Assembly (NCBI RefSeq): GCF_008369325.1 | Contig: NZ_VOBI01000032.1 | Location: 1 to 36,632, forward strand | Origin: Pseudomonas sp. ANT_H12B | GTDB taxonomy: Bacteria; Pseudomonadota; Gammaproteobacteria; Pseudomonadales; Pseudomonadaceae | Direction of reading: 5' to 3' | Length of the DNA: 36,632 nt | Part shown: one piece after another, positions 8,681 to 17,235 of the stretch | Layout of the letters: each line of letters begins with the position of its first letter | Numbering within the stretch: the stretch's first letter is position 1 | Position numbers and translations under genes: made by a program | Notes under the pieces: model-generated | The model's database searches: none | The model's input: the letters and a program-made list of their open reading frames with translations, nothing else | Told to the model about the DNA's origin: nothing

Positions 8681-8692
8681 ACCTCAATACCA

Positions 8693-8727
8693 AAAAAGGC
8701 CCGGCAGATGAGATGCCGGGCCTTTTT
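8693..8727. terminator. Bidirectional intrinsic terminator
   Basis: AAAAAGGCCCGGCA (8693-8706) and TGCCGGGCCTTTTT (8714-8727) form a perfect 14-bp stem with a 7-base loop. A-run and T-run make it work in both directions, for the membrane protein on plus and the hemerythrin on minus. Confidence 0.93.
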
Positions 8728-8744
8728 ATTGCCTGCCACTTTGA

Positions 8745-9221
8745 TCAAGCGGCCATATTCCCTGCGCTCATTTCTTTCTTGTACTGAGCTTTGAGGCTTT
8801 CCATTTGCGCGCCCAACTCTTCCAGGGTTGCTTTCCCCAAGAGCTTTTTAGCCTGGGGAAACATTTCCGTTTCTTCTTCTTCGATGTGGTGCTCCAGCAG
8901 TTCCTTGACCACTTTCACGCGACCGGCAAACTCCGGAGTCGACGGGTCGGTGACTTTCAGGTCAGGCAGCACCAGGGAATCGACTGTGCGGTGTTCTTCC
9001 TTGGCTTCGTAATACATGACGTCCTGCTCTTTGCCGCCGGCCTTTTTATACGCCGGGTACAACACTTCTTCTTCGAGGCGGGTATGGATGGAGACCTCCA
9101 TCTCCAGTTTGGCCAGCAACTCGGTGCGTTTTTTCACACCGCGTTCGGTGGATTCGCTCAGTTGAGTCAGAATGACTTTTACGCGTGCATGGTCGGCTTT
9201 CAACAGGTCAATGGCGTTCAT
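8745..9221 (-). CDS. Hemerythrin HHE domain protein
   Basis: A 158-residue four-helix protein with the di-iron ligand pattern of the HHE cation-binding family: H11 in ADHARV, H46 in SIHTRLEEEVLYP, H77 in EEHRTVD and H112/H113 in LEHHIEEEETEMFP. The conserved ExxxxP motifs (EEVLYP, ETEMFP) are both present. Members bind oxygen, NO or iron in the cytoplasm; this one's ligand is not known. The start at 9221 follows TTGAGAGA; an ATG five codons upstream is less well placed. It diverges from the alcohol dehydrogenase gene, sharing a 340-base promoter region with a marked operator-like array. Confidence 0.9.
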   Translation of the reverse strand: MNAIDLLKADHARVKVILTQLSESTERGVKKRTELLAKLEMEVSIHTRLEEEVLYPAYKKAGGKEQDVMYYEAKEEHRTVDSLVLPDLKVTDPSTPEFAGRVKVVKELLEHHIEEEETEMFPQAKKLLGKATLEELGAQMESLKAQYKKEMSAGNMAA

Positions 9222-9561
9222 GGTCGAGTCTCTCAATAGTCACGGGGGTGAGCGCGAACGGTCTCAAGGCCGAAAGTCGCTCATAGTCCCGGAGCATTTC
9301 TCGTGCCGGATTTATTTACGGAGCAACCTCTTTATAAATCAATGGCTTGAGTTCTCTGATGGCGAACTGTAGTCATGCAGGCTGCATGAGTCTGGAATTT
9401 GACTCATGCAGTTCGCGGCATGGTGTTCAGCGCCTGGTAAAAGCGGATTTTCGCGTTTGACCACTGATCAGAATCGCCACTCATGAAACTGAACTCGCAG
9501 CCCGGCCTCGCTCCCTTAATACAGACAACCACTGCCTTTATTAACCAGCGAGGATGCAGCC
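9222..9561. promoter_or_regulatory. Divergent promoter region with TCATGCAG operator-like array
   Basis: This 340-base gap between hemerythrin and alcohol dehydrogenase has no gene. It contains TCATGCAG three times: 9373-9380, inverted at 9382-9389, and 9404-9411. Copies one and two make a 17-bp palindrome centred on 9381. Copies two and three are part of a perfect 11-bp dyad (CTGCATGAGTC 9382-9392, GACTCATGCAG 9401-9411). GCGAACTG (9362-9369) and CAGTTCGC (9409-9416) form an outer complementary pair. The layout looks like a cooperative binding site for a dimeric regulator; which one is not known. Confidence 0.6.
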
Positions 9562-10785
9562 ATGCGCGCAATGACTTACCACGGTGCCCATGACGTGAAA
9601 ATCGAAACGGTGCCCGATCCCATCATCGAAGCTCCCGACGACATCATTTTGCGCGTGACTGCCACCGCCATCTGCGGATCGGATTTGCATCTGTACCGAG
9701 GGAAGATTCCGACCGTGGAGCACGGCGACATTTTTGGCCATGAGTTTATGGGCATCGTCGAGGAAACCGGCTCGGCCGTTACCGCCGTGCAGCGCGGTGA
9801 CCGGGTGGTGATCCCGTTCGTGATTGCGTGTGGCGAGTGCTTCTTTTGTCAGCAGGAATTGTTCGCCAGTTGTGAAACCACCAACACCGGGCGTGGCGCA
9901 AGCATCAATAAAAAAGCGATTCCACCACCGGCCGCGTTGTTCGGTTTCAGTCGCCTGTATGGCGGTATTCCGGGCGGGCAGGCCGAACTTGTCAGAGTGC
10001 CGAAGGCCAACACCGGGCCCTTCAAGGTGCCGGGATTGCTGGCGGACGAAAAGGTACTTTTCCTCTCGGACATTTTGCCCACCGCCTGGCAAGCAGTGCT
10101 CAATACCGGGATCGGGCCGGGGTCAAGCATTGCAATTTATGGCGCCGGGCCTGTGGGATTGCTGAGCGCGGCCTGCGCAAGAATGCTCGGTGCCGAGCAA
10201 ATCTTCATGGTGGATCATCATGACTATCGGCTGGCCTATGCCCAGCGCACCTATGGCGTGATTCCGATCAATTTTGATGACGATGATGACCCGGCCGACA
10301 CGATCATTCGCCAGACTGCTGGTAGCCGTGGGGTCGACGGGGTGGTTGATGCCGTGGGGTTCGAAGCCAAGGGCAGCACCACAGAGACAGTGCTTGCCAC
10401 CTTGAAACTCGAGGGCAGCAGCGGCAAGGCGTTACGCCAATGTATTGCTTCCGCACGTCGCGGGGGCGTCGTGAGTGTGCCGGGCGTTTATTCCGGGTTT
10501 ATTCACGGGTTCCTGTTTGGTGATGCTTTCGACAAAGGACTGACGTTCAAAATGGGTCAGACCCATGTGCAGCGCTATCTGCCGGAATTGCTCGGGCACA
10601 TTGAAACCGGGCGCCTGCAACCGGAGGCGATCATTACTCACCGCATGTCGCTTGAGCAAGTGGCCGAGGGTTACAGGATTTTCGACAAAAAACAGGAGGA
10701 ATGCCGCAAGGTCATTTTGACGCCGGGGTCCAGTGATGTGCCGCTGACCGAGAATCTGGAAATTACGCCCGTACCGGCCTTTTAG
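9562..10785 (+). CDS. Zinc-dependent alcohol dehydrogenase (MDR family)
   Basis: A 407-residue medium-chain dehydrogenase. The catalytic zinc site is C38 (ICGSDLH) with H60-E61 (FGHEF). The structural zinc cysteines are C90, C93, C96 and C104. The Rossmann motif is IYGAGPVGLL, and a long loop (about 107-135) before the coenzyme domain recalls the glutathione-independent formaldehyde dehydrogenase subgroup. The likely reaction is NAD(P)-dependent oxidation of an alcohol or aldehyde; the substrate is not readable. GAGGAT sits eight bases before the ATG. It is transcribed alone and ended by a GC-rich hairpin. The divergent hemerythrin and shared operator-like region hint at a common stress signal. 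Confidence 0.88.
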   Translation: MRAMTYHGAHDVKIETVPDPIIEAPDDIILRVTATAICGSDLHLYRGKIPTVEHGDIFGHEFMGIVEETGSAVTAVQRGDRVVIPFVIACGECFFCQQELFASCETTNTGRGASINKKAIPPPAALFGFSRLYGGIPGGQAELVRVPKANTGPFKVPGLLADEKVLFLSDILPTAWQAVLNTGIGPGSSIAIYGAGPVGLLSAACARMLGAEQIFMVDHHDYRLAYAQRTYGVIPINFDDDDDPADTIIRQTAGSRGVDGVVDAVGFEAKGSTTETVLATLKLEGSSGKALRQCIASARRGGVVSVPGVYSGFIHGFLFGDAFDKGLTFKMGQTHVQRYLPELLGHIETGRLQPEAIITHRMSLEQVAEGYRIFDKKQEECRKVILTPGSSDVPLTENLEITPVPAF

Positions 10786-10804
10786 GGGTTTGCCTGGCAA
10801 TGAA

Positions 10805-10829
10805 AAGCCCGGCGACCGGCGCCGGGCTT
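10805..10829. terminator. Terminator hairpin between convergent genes
   Basis: AAGCCCGGCG (10805-10814) pairs perfectly with CGCCGGGCTT (10820-10829) across a 5-base loop. It serves the alcohol dehydrogenase (+) and the small gene at 10837 (-); the minus side continues into TTTTCA. Confidence 0.8.
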
Positions 10830-10836
10830 GTGAACA

Positions 10837-11133
10837 TCATGCTCTGGATTCGGGTTGCTGATTCAAACGGTGAGCGTTGTTCGCAGACATCGGGATCGGT
10901 GGGAAATCTTCGTTAAGTACGCGTAAGTGCTCGATCGCTTCCTTGAATTTCAAATCGGCTTTCCTGCGGATCGCCTGATAGCGATCAAACAGCTCCACGT
11001 CCATTTCGCCGCTTTCGAGCAATTCAAAGGCACAGCGGCTCAGCGCCTGGGCATCTTCGAACATCTGACGATTACGTTCCAGGGCGAACGCCCGGCACGC
11101 TTTGATTTCAGTGGAGGTGGAATATTGAATCAT
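10837..11133 (-). CDS. Conserved-looking small soluble protein
   Basis: A 98-residue hydrophilic, mostly helical protein (RNRQMFEDAQALSRCAFELL..., then YQAIRRKADLKFKEAIEHL). The start at 11133 is chosen over 11217 because the extra upstream codons look non-coding and AGGGTGCTGGTC precedes this ATG. I do not recognise a family. It has no signal peptide or membrane segment, and it is separated from the antiporter by about 190 bases that hold nothing obvious. Confidence 0.65.
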   Translation of the reverse strand: MIQYSTSTEIKACRAFALERNRQMFEDAQALSRCAFELLESGEMDVELFDRYQAIRRKADLKFKEAIEHLRVLNEDFPPIPMSANNAHRLNQQPESRA

Positions 11134-11321
11134 GACCAGCACCCTAATTTTCCGAGGTTCCTTTAAATAGGCATCGTCGCCGCAGGGGAACCGAGCCTGG
11201 CGAGACCCGCTGTGCACATTCGAGGCGGGATTAAGCTTGTGACTGGCCAGAGCTCAAAAGAATTTCAAATTTATGAGAGCGAAAATTCGATAAATTCGAC
11301 GGTAAAAGCTTGGGCGTAAAA

Positions 11322-12665
11322 TCAAATATTTTGTTTCTTTCGCTGCTCATATCGGGCAAGAACAGGTTGAGTGCTAACCCCGTGGATCAGGATGCTCAAC
11401 GCGACCACCGACAGCGTCAGGTCGGTGCACAACGCCGCCACGGACTGCCCGAGCCCGTGGTTGAGCGCATAAAACAGGTAAAAGAGACTGCCTATGCCGC
11501 GTATGCCAAACCAGCCAATCAACATTCGCTGGCGACGATCCAGCAAACCGCCCCACGGCATGGCGATGACGCTCAGGGGGCGAATCAGGCAAAACAACAC
11601 GCCTGCGATCGGCAGCGCACGCCAGTCCCAGTGAGCAATCAACACCACGCCGAGCAGCGTCACTAGAAACACTTCCATGGCCCGTTCCACCAGGCTGCCG
11701 AAGGCGAGCATGTCTCCCATCATGATGCCCGCAGCGACCTGGGTGTCTTCAAGGTTTTCGGTGTCACCATGAACGGCGTGCTGCGGCTCGACGTTCTGAT
11801 GACCGACAACCGGCTGAACCAGGTGTTCGGCGGGTGGTTGCGTGCGGCCGGTGGATTTGGCCTCTACCTGGCGCAAACCGAGGCCGGCGGCGAACACCGA
11901 CAGAAAACCGTAGGCGTGAATGGACTCTGCCCCGACATAGGCAAGGGCGATCAGTGCAAGCGCGAGGTAATCGTTGGGGGAAAGGGTGCTGTCGTCATTC
12001 TTGATCCGTACTGACAACGTCAAGCGACCAATGCCGCGTCCCATCCAGTAGCCCATGAGCAAACCGGCCGGAACTGCCCACAGGAGGCTGCGCAGTACCC
12101 AGTCGCCCAGCCAGCCGGGATTGCCATCGTTTTGCAGCAGGAGCAGCCCGAGGATCACGAACGGAAACGCGATCCCGTCATTGAGCCCGGCTTCACCCGA
12201 CAGTCCGAAGCGCACGCTATCGTCATCCCGGGCGTCGTTGACTTGTACCAGGGCCGCGAGCACCGGGTCGGTGGGCGCCAGAATCGAGCCGATCAACACG
12301 GACGTGCCCCAGGACAACTCGAAACCGTAATGCAGCAGCAAACTGACGCCGGCAATGGTCAATACCATCACCGGACCGGCGAGGCCGAATGCGATTCGCC
12401 AGGTTTTGTCCTTGAGGGGCAAGCGCAATTTCAAACCGCAAACGAACAACGAAAAGAGCACCGCAACTTCTGTCAGGTGCTCCATCCAGGTCGAGGCGTC
12501 GTCCGTGTCCAGTTTTAACAGCCCGAACCCCGCAGGCCCGATGGTGACGCCCAGCACCAGGCACACCGCCGACGTGGTCACTGGCATCCAGCGCAGGTAC
12601 GAGGAGGTCAGCGCCAGCGTCAGCAGCACGGCGCCCAACACCGCCACCCATAGAATGAAGCTCAT
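11322..12665 (-). CDS. CPA1-type cation/proton antiporter
   Basis: A 447-residue polytopic membrane protein with about 12 hydrophobic segments. Family signatures are present: GSILAPTDPVLAALV (the TDP motif of the unwound helix), SGEAGLNDGIAFPFV (the acidic ND ion-binding motif) and GWFGIRGIGSLFYL (conserved Arg). These place it in the Na+/K+:H+ exchanger family in the inner membrane. A hydrophilic insertion at about 268-310 (TGRTQPPAEHLVQPVVGHQNVEPQHAVHGDTEN, read across two blocks) lies between helices and looks variable. It probably serves pH or osmotic homeostasis. The Yip1-like gene lies 46 bases upstream on the same strand and may be co-transcribed. Confidence 0.88.
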   Translation of the reverse strand: MSFILWVAVLGAVLLTLALTSSYLRWMPVTTSAVCLVLGVTIGPAGFGLLKLDTDDASTWMEHLTEVAVLFSLFVCGLKLRLPLKDKTWRIAFGLAGPVMVLTIAGVSLLLHYGFELSWGTSVLIGSILAPTDPVLAALVQVNDARDDDSVRFGLSGEAGLNDGIAFPFVILGLLLLQNDGNPGWLGDWVLRSLLWAVPAGLLMGYWMGRGIGRLTLSVRIKNDDSTLSPNDYLALALIALAYVGAESIHAYGFLSVFAAGLGLRQVEAKSTGRTQPPAEHLVQPVVGHQNVEPQHAVHGDTENLEDTQVAAGIMMGDMLAFGSLVERAMEVFLVTLLGVVLIAHWDWRALPIAGVLFCLIRPLSVIAMPWGGLLDRRQRMLIGWFGIRGIGSLFYLFYALNHGLGQSVAALCTDLTLSVVALSILIHGVSTQPVLARYEQRKKQNI

Positions 12666-12711
12666 GCTCTGTACTCAGCGGATGGGTGCCGCGATGCAGG
12701 ACCTCGGGAAA

Positions 12712-13323
12712 TCAACCGACGGTCGCGCGCAGGTATTCAGGCGTCAGCACGTTGAACCACAACAGGATCATTGAGACCAGGATGGTGACCAGCACCAACA
12801 ACCCGACACCCCAGACGCAAGCGGCATTGAGCAAGCCTTGTTCCTTGCGCTCGTGCATGAACGTCGGCAAGCCAACGAACAGCAGGAAGGTCGAATAGAG
12901 GGAGGCGGCGCCCAGTACCGTGATCGCCAGCCAGCGACTCGGGTACAAACCGGCAATGCCTGCGAGGAAAAACGGCGTCACCGTGTAGGCGGCAAAACCG
13001 ATGCATTGATTGACGGTTGGCCGTGCGTCGAAGGTGCGCGACATCCAGCGAATGAACAACCCCATCACCGCCACGCCGGCGACGATGGTCACGTACAGCA
13101 ACACGCAGAGCTGTAGCGCGCTGGCGGTGCTGAGTTTGACTATTTCGTTCTCGGCCAGGCTCCAGCCGACGTAAGTGGTCCCGATAAACAGGCACACGGC
13201 GGGGATCAAGGCGAGCAGCAGTAGATGAGCGAGATAGTGGCGCGGATGCGCTTCCTCTTCCTTGCGGATATCCGTCCACGCGAAGTTCGGTTGGGTAAAC
13301 AGCTTGACGATAGGTGCGGACAT
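12712..13323 (-). CDS. Yip1-family membrane protein
   Basis: A 203-residue protein with a short cytoplasmic N-terminus (LFTQPNFAWTDIRKEEE, then HPRHYLAHLLLLALIPAV) and five hydrophobic helices. The FTxPxxAWxxIR opening is typical of bacterial Yip1-domain proteins. Their function is not established, though they are inner-membrane and often sit beside transporters, as here. GGAGGTCGTC precedes the ATG at 13323. Confidence 0.8.
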   Translation of the reverse strand: MSAPIVKLFTQPNFAWTDIRKEEEAHPRHYLAHLLLLALIPAVCLFIGTTYVGWSLAENEIVKLSTASALQLCVLLYVTIVAGVAVMGLFIRWMSRTFDARPTVNQCIGFAAYTVTPFFLAGIAGLYPSRWLAITVLGAASLYSTFLLFVGLPTFMHERKEQGLLNAACVWGVGLLVLVTILVSMILLWFNVLTPEYLRATVG

Positions 13324-13491
13324 GACGACCTCCTGATCCGGAGTAGCCCGTTACAGGGCCCCTAAACGTATTGAGGGGCGAGAATTGTCAGGGGTTCATT
13401 TTTTATCCACAGACCCGAACATGGTCCGATTGAGGGAATGTTTAGAGGTGGCGAAGGTCAACCGAGCAGCTCTCTGTCGGGATGATTTGCC

Positions 13492-13992
13492 ATGAGTGTC
13501 AGCCAATCCGTGGTCGAGTATTTGCGTGAAAACGACTTGCTGCTGACCACCGCAGAGTCGTGTACGGCCGGCAAAATCGTCACACTGCTGGCGGAGGTTC
13601 CCCACAGCGGGGAGCTGATCGAAAGCGGCTATGTGGTCTATTCCCCCGAGGCCAAGCAACGATTGCTCAACGTCAGCCCCGACACGATCGAAACGTTCAA
13701 CCTGACCAGTTGTGAAGTCGCTCGGGAAATGGCCGTGGGCGCGCTGCGCGATAGCACCGCCAATGTCGCGGTGGCGACCACCGGCATTCTTGGGCCGGAA
13801 GAAGTTGACGGCATTCCACCCGGCACCATTTGTTTCGCCTGGGCCTATCAGACCGAACACGGGCGGAGTGTATTCAGCCGACAGCAGCGGTTTTTCGGCA
13901 CACGTTCAGAGGTCCAGTTACTGGCGGCGGAGCACGCTTTGCACCTGCTGCCACATTTCCATCAACGGGCGTTAGCCGGTGAGCAAGGGTAG
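13492..13992 (+). CDS. CinA C-terminal-like amidase (PncC family)
   Basis: A 166-residue stand-alone CinA-C domain. The catalytic serine motif is TAESCTAG (about residues 19-26), and the later conserved region reads TTGILGPEEVDGIPPGTICFAW. Family members with activity hydrolyse nicotinamide mononucleotide to nicotinate mononucleotide and ammonia for NAD recycling. The second motif differs from the common GIAGPxGGxxxKPVGTV form, so this copy may be a diverged paralogue; activity is inferred. It is followed after nine bases by the anchored protein at 14002, then the YetF-like gene, forming a three-gene unit. Confidence 0.82.
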   Translation: MSVSQSVVEYLRENDLLLTTAESCTAGKIVTLLAEVPHSGELIESGYVVYSPEAKQRLLNVSPDTIETFNLTSCEVAREMAVGALRDSTANVAVATTGILGPEEVDGIPPGTICFAWAYQTEHGRSVFSRQQRFFGTRSEVQLLAAEHALHLLPHFHQRALAGEQG

Positions 13993-14001
13993 GGCGCATC
14001 C

Positions 14002-14520
14002 ATGAACGATGAATCCGGCCATACCGATTACCACAGCCGCGACTATCCCGTACGTGAAGACATGGCGCATCAGGTCAAGGTCTGGCGATTCGAGCGTTGG
14101 GGTTGGTATACCTTGGTGCTGTTGGTGTTGCTGGCGCTGCTTGGGCTGTTTTCACGCGGGCCGCTGAGCAGCCGGGACGTTCAGGCGAGCGACGGCAAGG
14201 TCAGGGTGCAATACGAGATGTTCCACCGCAATGGCTCGACCAACCCGATGCAGATCAGCGTGATCGGTACGCCCAATGCCATGGTTGAACTGGAACTGAC
14301 TGGAGCGTTACTGGAGGGCTTCAGCATCGAAACCCTGCAACCGCAACCCATCCGCGTCACCAGTGCCGGGCCGGGCATGAAGATGTGGCTGCAAACCGAC
14401 GCTCAGGGCCTGGCAAACCTCTATCTGACGTTGCGCGGTGATGGGCTGGGGCTGTTTCGCAGCCGGATTACATCGCCCGGAGCAACGCCGGTGAACCTGG
14501 ATCAATTCATTTTCCCTTAG
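14002..14520 (+). CDS. Membrane-anchored protein of unknown function
   Basis: A 172-residue protein with a hydrophilic N-terminus of about 32 residues, one transmembrane helix (about 34-52, WYTLVLLVLLALLGLFS) and a periplasmic domain of about 115 residues rich in beta-strand pattern. The domain could be a small beta-sandwich. Its stop lies seven bases from the YetF-like start, and the YetF family is membrane-bound, so the two products may work together. No family recognised. Confidence 0.75.
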   Translation: MNDESGHTDYHSRDYPVREDMAHQVKVWRFERWGWYTLVLLVLLALLGLFSRGPLSSRDVQASDGKVRVQYEMFHRNGSTNPMQISVIGTPNAMVELELTGALLEGFSIETLQPQPIRVTSAGPGMKMWLQTDAQGLANLYLTLRGDGLGLFRSRITSPGATPVNLDQFIFP

Positions 14521-14527
14521 GTGACCT

Positions 14528-14977
14528 ATGGACTCGGTATTGCGCGCAGCGGCGATGTATCTGGCACTGATGGTGCTGTTCAAGATTGCCGGCCGACGTT
14601 CTCTGGCCGAACTGACGACCTTCGATTTTGTGCTGCTGATGATCATCGGTGAGGCGACGCAACAGGCGTTGCTGGGCGATGACTTTTCCCTGACCAATTC
14701 GATCGTGGTGATCGTGACGCTGATTGCCATCGATGTCGGCCTGTCGCTGCTCAAACAGCGCTCGCAATGGGTCTCGCAGCTGATCGATGGCGGGCCGACG
14801 ATCGTCGTCGAGAATGGCAAGGTCCTGCACAAGCGCCTGCGCCACGCGCGCTTGATCGAGGCTGACATCATGGAGGCCGCGCGCTCGAGTCAGGGCATCG
14901 AAACCCTTGATCAAATCAAGTTCGCGATTCTTGAGCGTAACGGCAAGATATCGGTGATTGCTCAAGAGCCGTCGTAA
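14528..14977 (+). CDS. YetF-like DUF421 membrane protein
   Basis: A 149-residue protein. It opens with hydrophobic helices and the DUF421 hallmark KIAGRRSLAELTTFDFVLLMIIGEATQQALL (in two readable blocks), then a second helix pair and a soluble end (ILERNGKISVI) typical of the YetF C-terminal domain. It is shorter than the 200-plus residues of Bacillus YetF, but short forms are common in Pseudomonas. Its role is not established. AGGTGACCT precedes the ATG. It ends the three-gene unit that starts with the CinA-like gene. Confidence 0.85.
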   Translation: MDSVLRAAAMYLALMVLFKIAGRRSLAELTTFDFVLLMIIGEATQQALLGDDFSLTNSIVVIVTLIAIDVGLSLLKQRSQWVSQLIDGGPTIVVENGKVLHKRLRHARLIEADIMEAARSSQGIETLDQIKFAILERNGKISVIAQEPS

Positions 14978-14978
14978 G

Positions 14979-15011
14979 AACCGCTGCCGAATGCAGCATT
15001 CGGCAGCGGTT
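14979..15011. terminator. 15-bp perfect stem between convergent genes
   Basis: AACCGCTGCCGAATG (14979-14993) and CATTCGGCAGCGGTT (14997-15011) form an uninterrupted 15-bp stem with a CAG loop. There is no real T-run on either side, but the position just after the YetF-like stop and before the end of the dehydrogenase gene fits a terminator. Confidence 0.7.
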
Positions 15012-15022
15012 GCAAACGTCGC

Positions 15023-15880
15023 TCAAAGCATCGGTTTGCCGCCGGTAATCCCATATCGCTGACCGGTGATGTAACTGGCTTCATCCGACGCCAGTAACAC
15101 ATAAATCGGCGCGACTTCCACCGGTTGCCCAGGCCGGCCGAGCGGAGTCTGCCCGCCGAAGTTCTGCACTTCCTCATCGGGCATGGTCGAGACAATCAGC
15201 GGCGTCCAGATCGGCCCCGGCGCCACGCAGTTCACCCGAATATTCTTCGGTCCCAGCATCTGCGCCAGGCCAGCGGTGAAATTGGCAATCGCTCCCTTGG
15301 TGGTGGCGTAAGGAAGGAGGGTGGGTTTGGGCATGTCGGAGTTTACTGAGCTGGTATTGATGATCGAACTGCCGGATTTCATGTGCTTGAGCGCGGCCTG
15401 ACAGATCCTGAAGATGGCGGTGATGTTGACGTCGAAGGTCATCACCCATTCTTCGTCCGGGATGTCCTCGAAGTTTTCGTGGGTCATCTGGAATGCAGCG
15501 TTGTTGACCAGAATATCGATCCGGCCGAAGCGCTCGACAGTCTTGTCCACCAACGCCTGGCACTGAGCCTTCTGCGCCAGATCGCCGGGCAGCAGCAGGC
15601 ATTGACGACCGGCCTGCTCGACCCAGCGTGCGGTTTCCTGTGCGTCTTCATGTTCATTGAGGTAGGCGACGACGACATCCGCGCCTTCACGGGCAAAGGC
15701 AATCGCCACCGCGCGGCCGATGCCGCTGTCGGCGCCGGTGATCAGGGCGATCTTGCCATCCAGTCGGCCCGAGCCTTTATAGCTTTGTTCGCCACAGTCC
15801 GGGTACGGCTCCATTTTTCGCTGGGCGCCGGGGACTGGTTGGCTTTGTTTTGGGAAGGGTGGTTTTGGATAGTCAGTCAT
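15023..15880 (-). CDS. YghA-like short-chain dehydrogenase
   Basis: A 285-residue short-chain dehydrogenase with the N-terminal extension typical of the YghA group (KPPFPKQSQPVPG ... MEPYPDCGEQSYKGSGRL). The NAD(P) motif is TGADSGIG, the NNAA motif follows, then catalytic Ser (NTSSVNS), Tyr and Lys (PYATTKGA) and the GQRYGITGG C-terminus. It reduces or oxidises an unknown carbonyl or alcohol; members are often stress-induced. GGAGATTTCCCG precedes the ATG. It stands alone. Confidence 0.88.
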   Translation of the reverse strand: MTDYPKPPFPKQSQPVPGAQRKMEPYPDCGEQSYKGSGRLDGKIALITGADSGIGRAVAIAFAREGADVVVAYLNEHEDAQETARWVEQAGRQCLLLPGDLAQKAQCQALVDKTVERFGRIDILVNNAAFQMTHENFEDIPDEEWVMTFDVNITAIFRICQAALKHMKSGSSIINTSSVNSDMPKPTLLPYATTKGAIANFTAGLAQMLGPKNIRVNCVAPGPIWTPLIVSTMPDEEVQNFGGQTPLGRPGQPVEVAPIYVLLASDEASYITGQRYGITGGKPML

Positions 15881-15982
15881 CGGGAAATCTCCGTGTTCAA
15901 GGCAGAAGAGTCAAAGGGTTGACCTCGGTGTTTTGCCTTGAGTTCGGTTGGATTTCAGGGGCTTTTTCAGTGATCGTTCAAT

Positions 15983-16013
15983 GATCGTTCCCACGCAGAG
16001 CATGGGAACGATC
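15983..16013. repeat. Intergenic dyad GATCGTTCCCA/TGGGAACGATC
   Basis: An 11-bp perfect inverted repeat (15983-15993 with 16003-16013) around CGCAGAGCA. It resembles the ATCGTTCCCACGC-type repeat scattered in fluorescent Pseudomonas genomes (from memory) and lies just downstream of the aminotransferase stop, where it may also help terminate. Confidence 0.65.
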
Positions 16014-16025
16014 GAACAAAAAAGG

Positions 16026-17186
16026 TCAGGCCTTGCGATTGATCAGGCTGCGCTCTATCCGCGCAATGCCTTCCTCCAGCAACGCCCGTGGGCAGCCGAA
16101 GTTCAGGCGTACAAACTGTTGTTTGTCATCGCCAAAATCCAGGCCTGCGCTCAACCCGACTTTGGCGTGTTCAAGGAAGAACTGTTGCGGGTTGTCCAGC
16201 CCCAGCGCGGTGCAATCGAGCCACGCCAGGTAGGTGCTTTGCGGCACGTTCATGGTAATCCCCGGCAACCGGGTGCGAACGGCGTCGACCAGGTAATCGC
16301 GGTTACTTTGCAGGTAAGCCATCAGCTCGGTCAGCCATGGCCCGGCTTCGCTGTAGGCGACGCGGGTGGCTTCCAGGCCCAGCGGGTTGACGCTGTCGAC
16401 CATACCGCAACGGGCATGGTTGACTCGCTCAAGCACGGCCCGGTCCTGAATGATCATGAATGACGTTTTCAGGCCAGCAATGTTGTAGGCCTTGCTCGCT
16501 GACATCAGTGTGATCGTGCGCCGGGCAATTTCCGGGCTCAACGTTGCCATTGGTACGTGTTTGCGTCCGTCAAAGCACAGCTGCGCGTGGATCTCGTCGG
16601 AGATAATCCAGGCGTCCTGTTCCAGGCAGATGTCGGCGATGGCTTGCAGTTCTTCCCGAGGGAAAACCTTGCCCAACGGGTTGTGCGGGTTGCTCAACAG
16701 CAGCGCGCCGCCACCGTTCAGCGACTGGCTCAAGGTATCCAGCGGGGTGGCATAGGTTCCGTCAACTTGCGCATTGAAGTTCAGTTCGACCTTGTTCAGC
16801 CCCCAATGACCCGGGGCATGGCGCAGCGGCGGGTAGTTCGGGACTTGGACAACAACGTTCTGTTGCGGCTGGACCAGCGCCTTCAGCGCCATGTTGAAGC
16901 CCGACTCGACACCCGGCAGGAAGATCAGCTCTTGCGGCTCGACGCGCCAGGCGTATGTGTTCCAGAGGTCGGCAACAATGGCGTCGCGCAAGTCATCCGG
17001 GGCTACGCTGTAGCCGATCATCGGGTGTTCCAGGCGTTTTTGCAGGGCCTGGATGATCACCGGCGGCGCGGCGAAGTCCATGTCGGCCACCCACATCGGC
17101 AACACGTCGGCCGGGTAACGGGTCCATTTGGTACTGCCGGTGCCGTGGCGATCGAACACCTGATCAAAATCGAAAGTCATGCTCAT
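16026..17186 (-). CDS. MalY/PatB-type PLP C-S lyase/aminotransferase
   Basis: A 386-residue fold-type I PLP enzyme. The MalY/PatB signature is clear: RHGTGSTKW and LPMWVADMDFAAPP at the N-terminus, SNPHNPLGKVF, SDEIHAQLCF and the PLP lysine in MSASKAYNIAGLK. Such enzymes cleave cystathionine or cysteine conjugates to pyruvate, ammonia and a thiol; the substrate here is open. The ATG at 17186 has a poor ribosome binding site, and a second ATG two codons on is equally possible. The gene is single, with REP elements upstream. Confidence 0.88.
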   Translation of the reverse strand: MSMTFDFDQVFDRHGTGSTKWTRYPADVLPMWVADMDFAAPPVIIQALQKRLEHPMIGYSVAPDDLRDAIVADLWNTYAWRVEPQELIFLPGVESGFNMALKALVQPQQNVVVQVPNYPPLRHAPGHWGLNKVELNFNAQVDGTYATPLDTLSQSLNGGGALLLSNPHNPLGKVFPREELQAIADICLEQDAWIISDEIHAQLCFDGRKHVPMATLSPEIARRTITLMSASKAYNIAGLKTSFMIIQDRAVLERVNHARCGMVDSVNPLGLEATRVAYSEAGPWLTELMAYLQSNRDYLVDAVRTRLPGITMNVPQSTYLAWLDCTALGLDNPQQFFLEHAKVGLSAGLDFGDDKQQFVRLNFGCPRALLEEGIARIERSLINRKA

Positions 17187-17235
17187 CTCATAAAGGCCGG
17201 GATTAATTCGGCAGTCATGATAATCGCCAAGCCCT

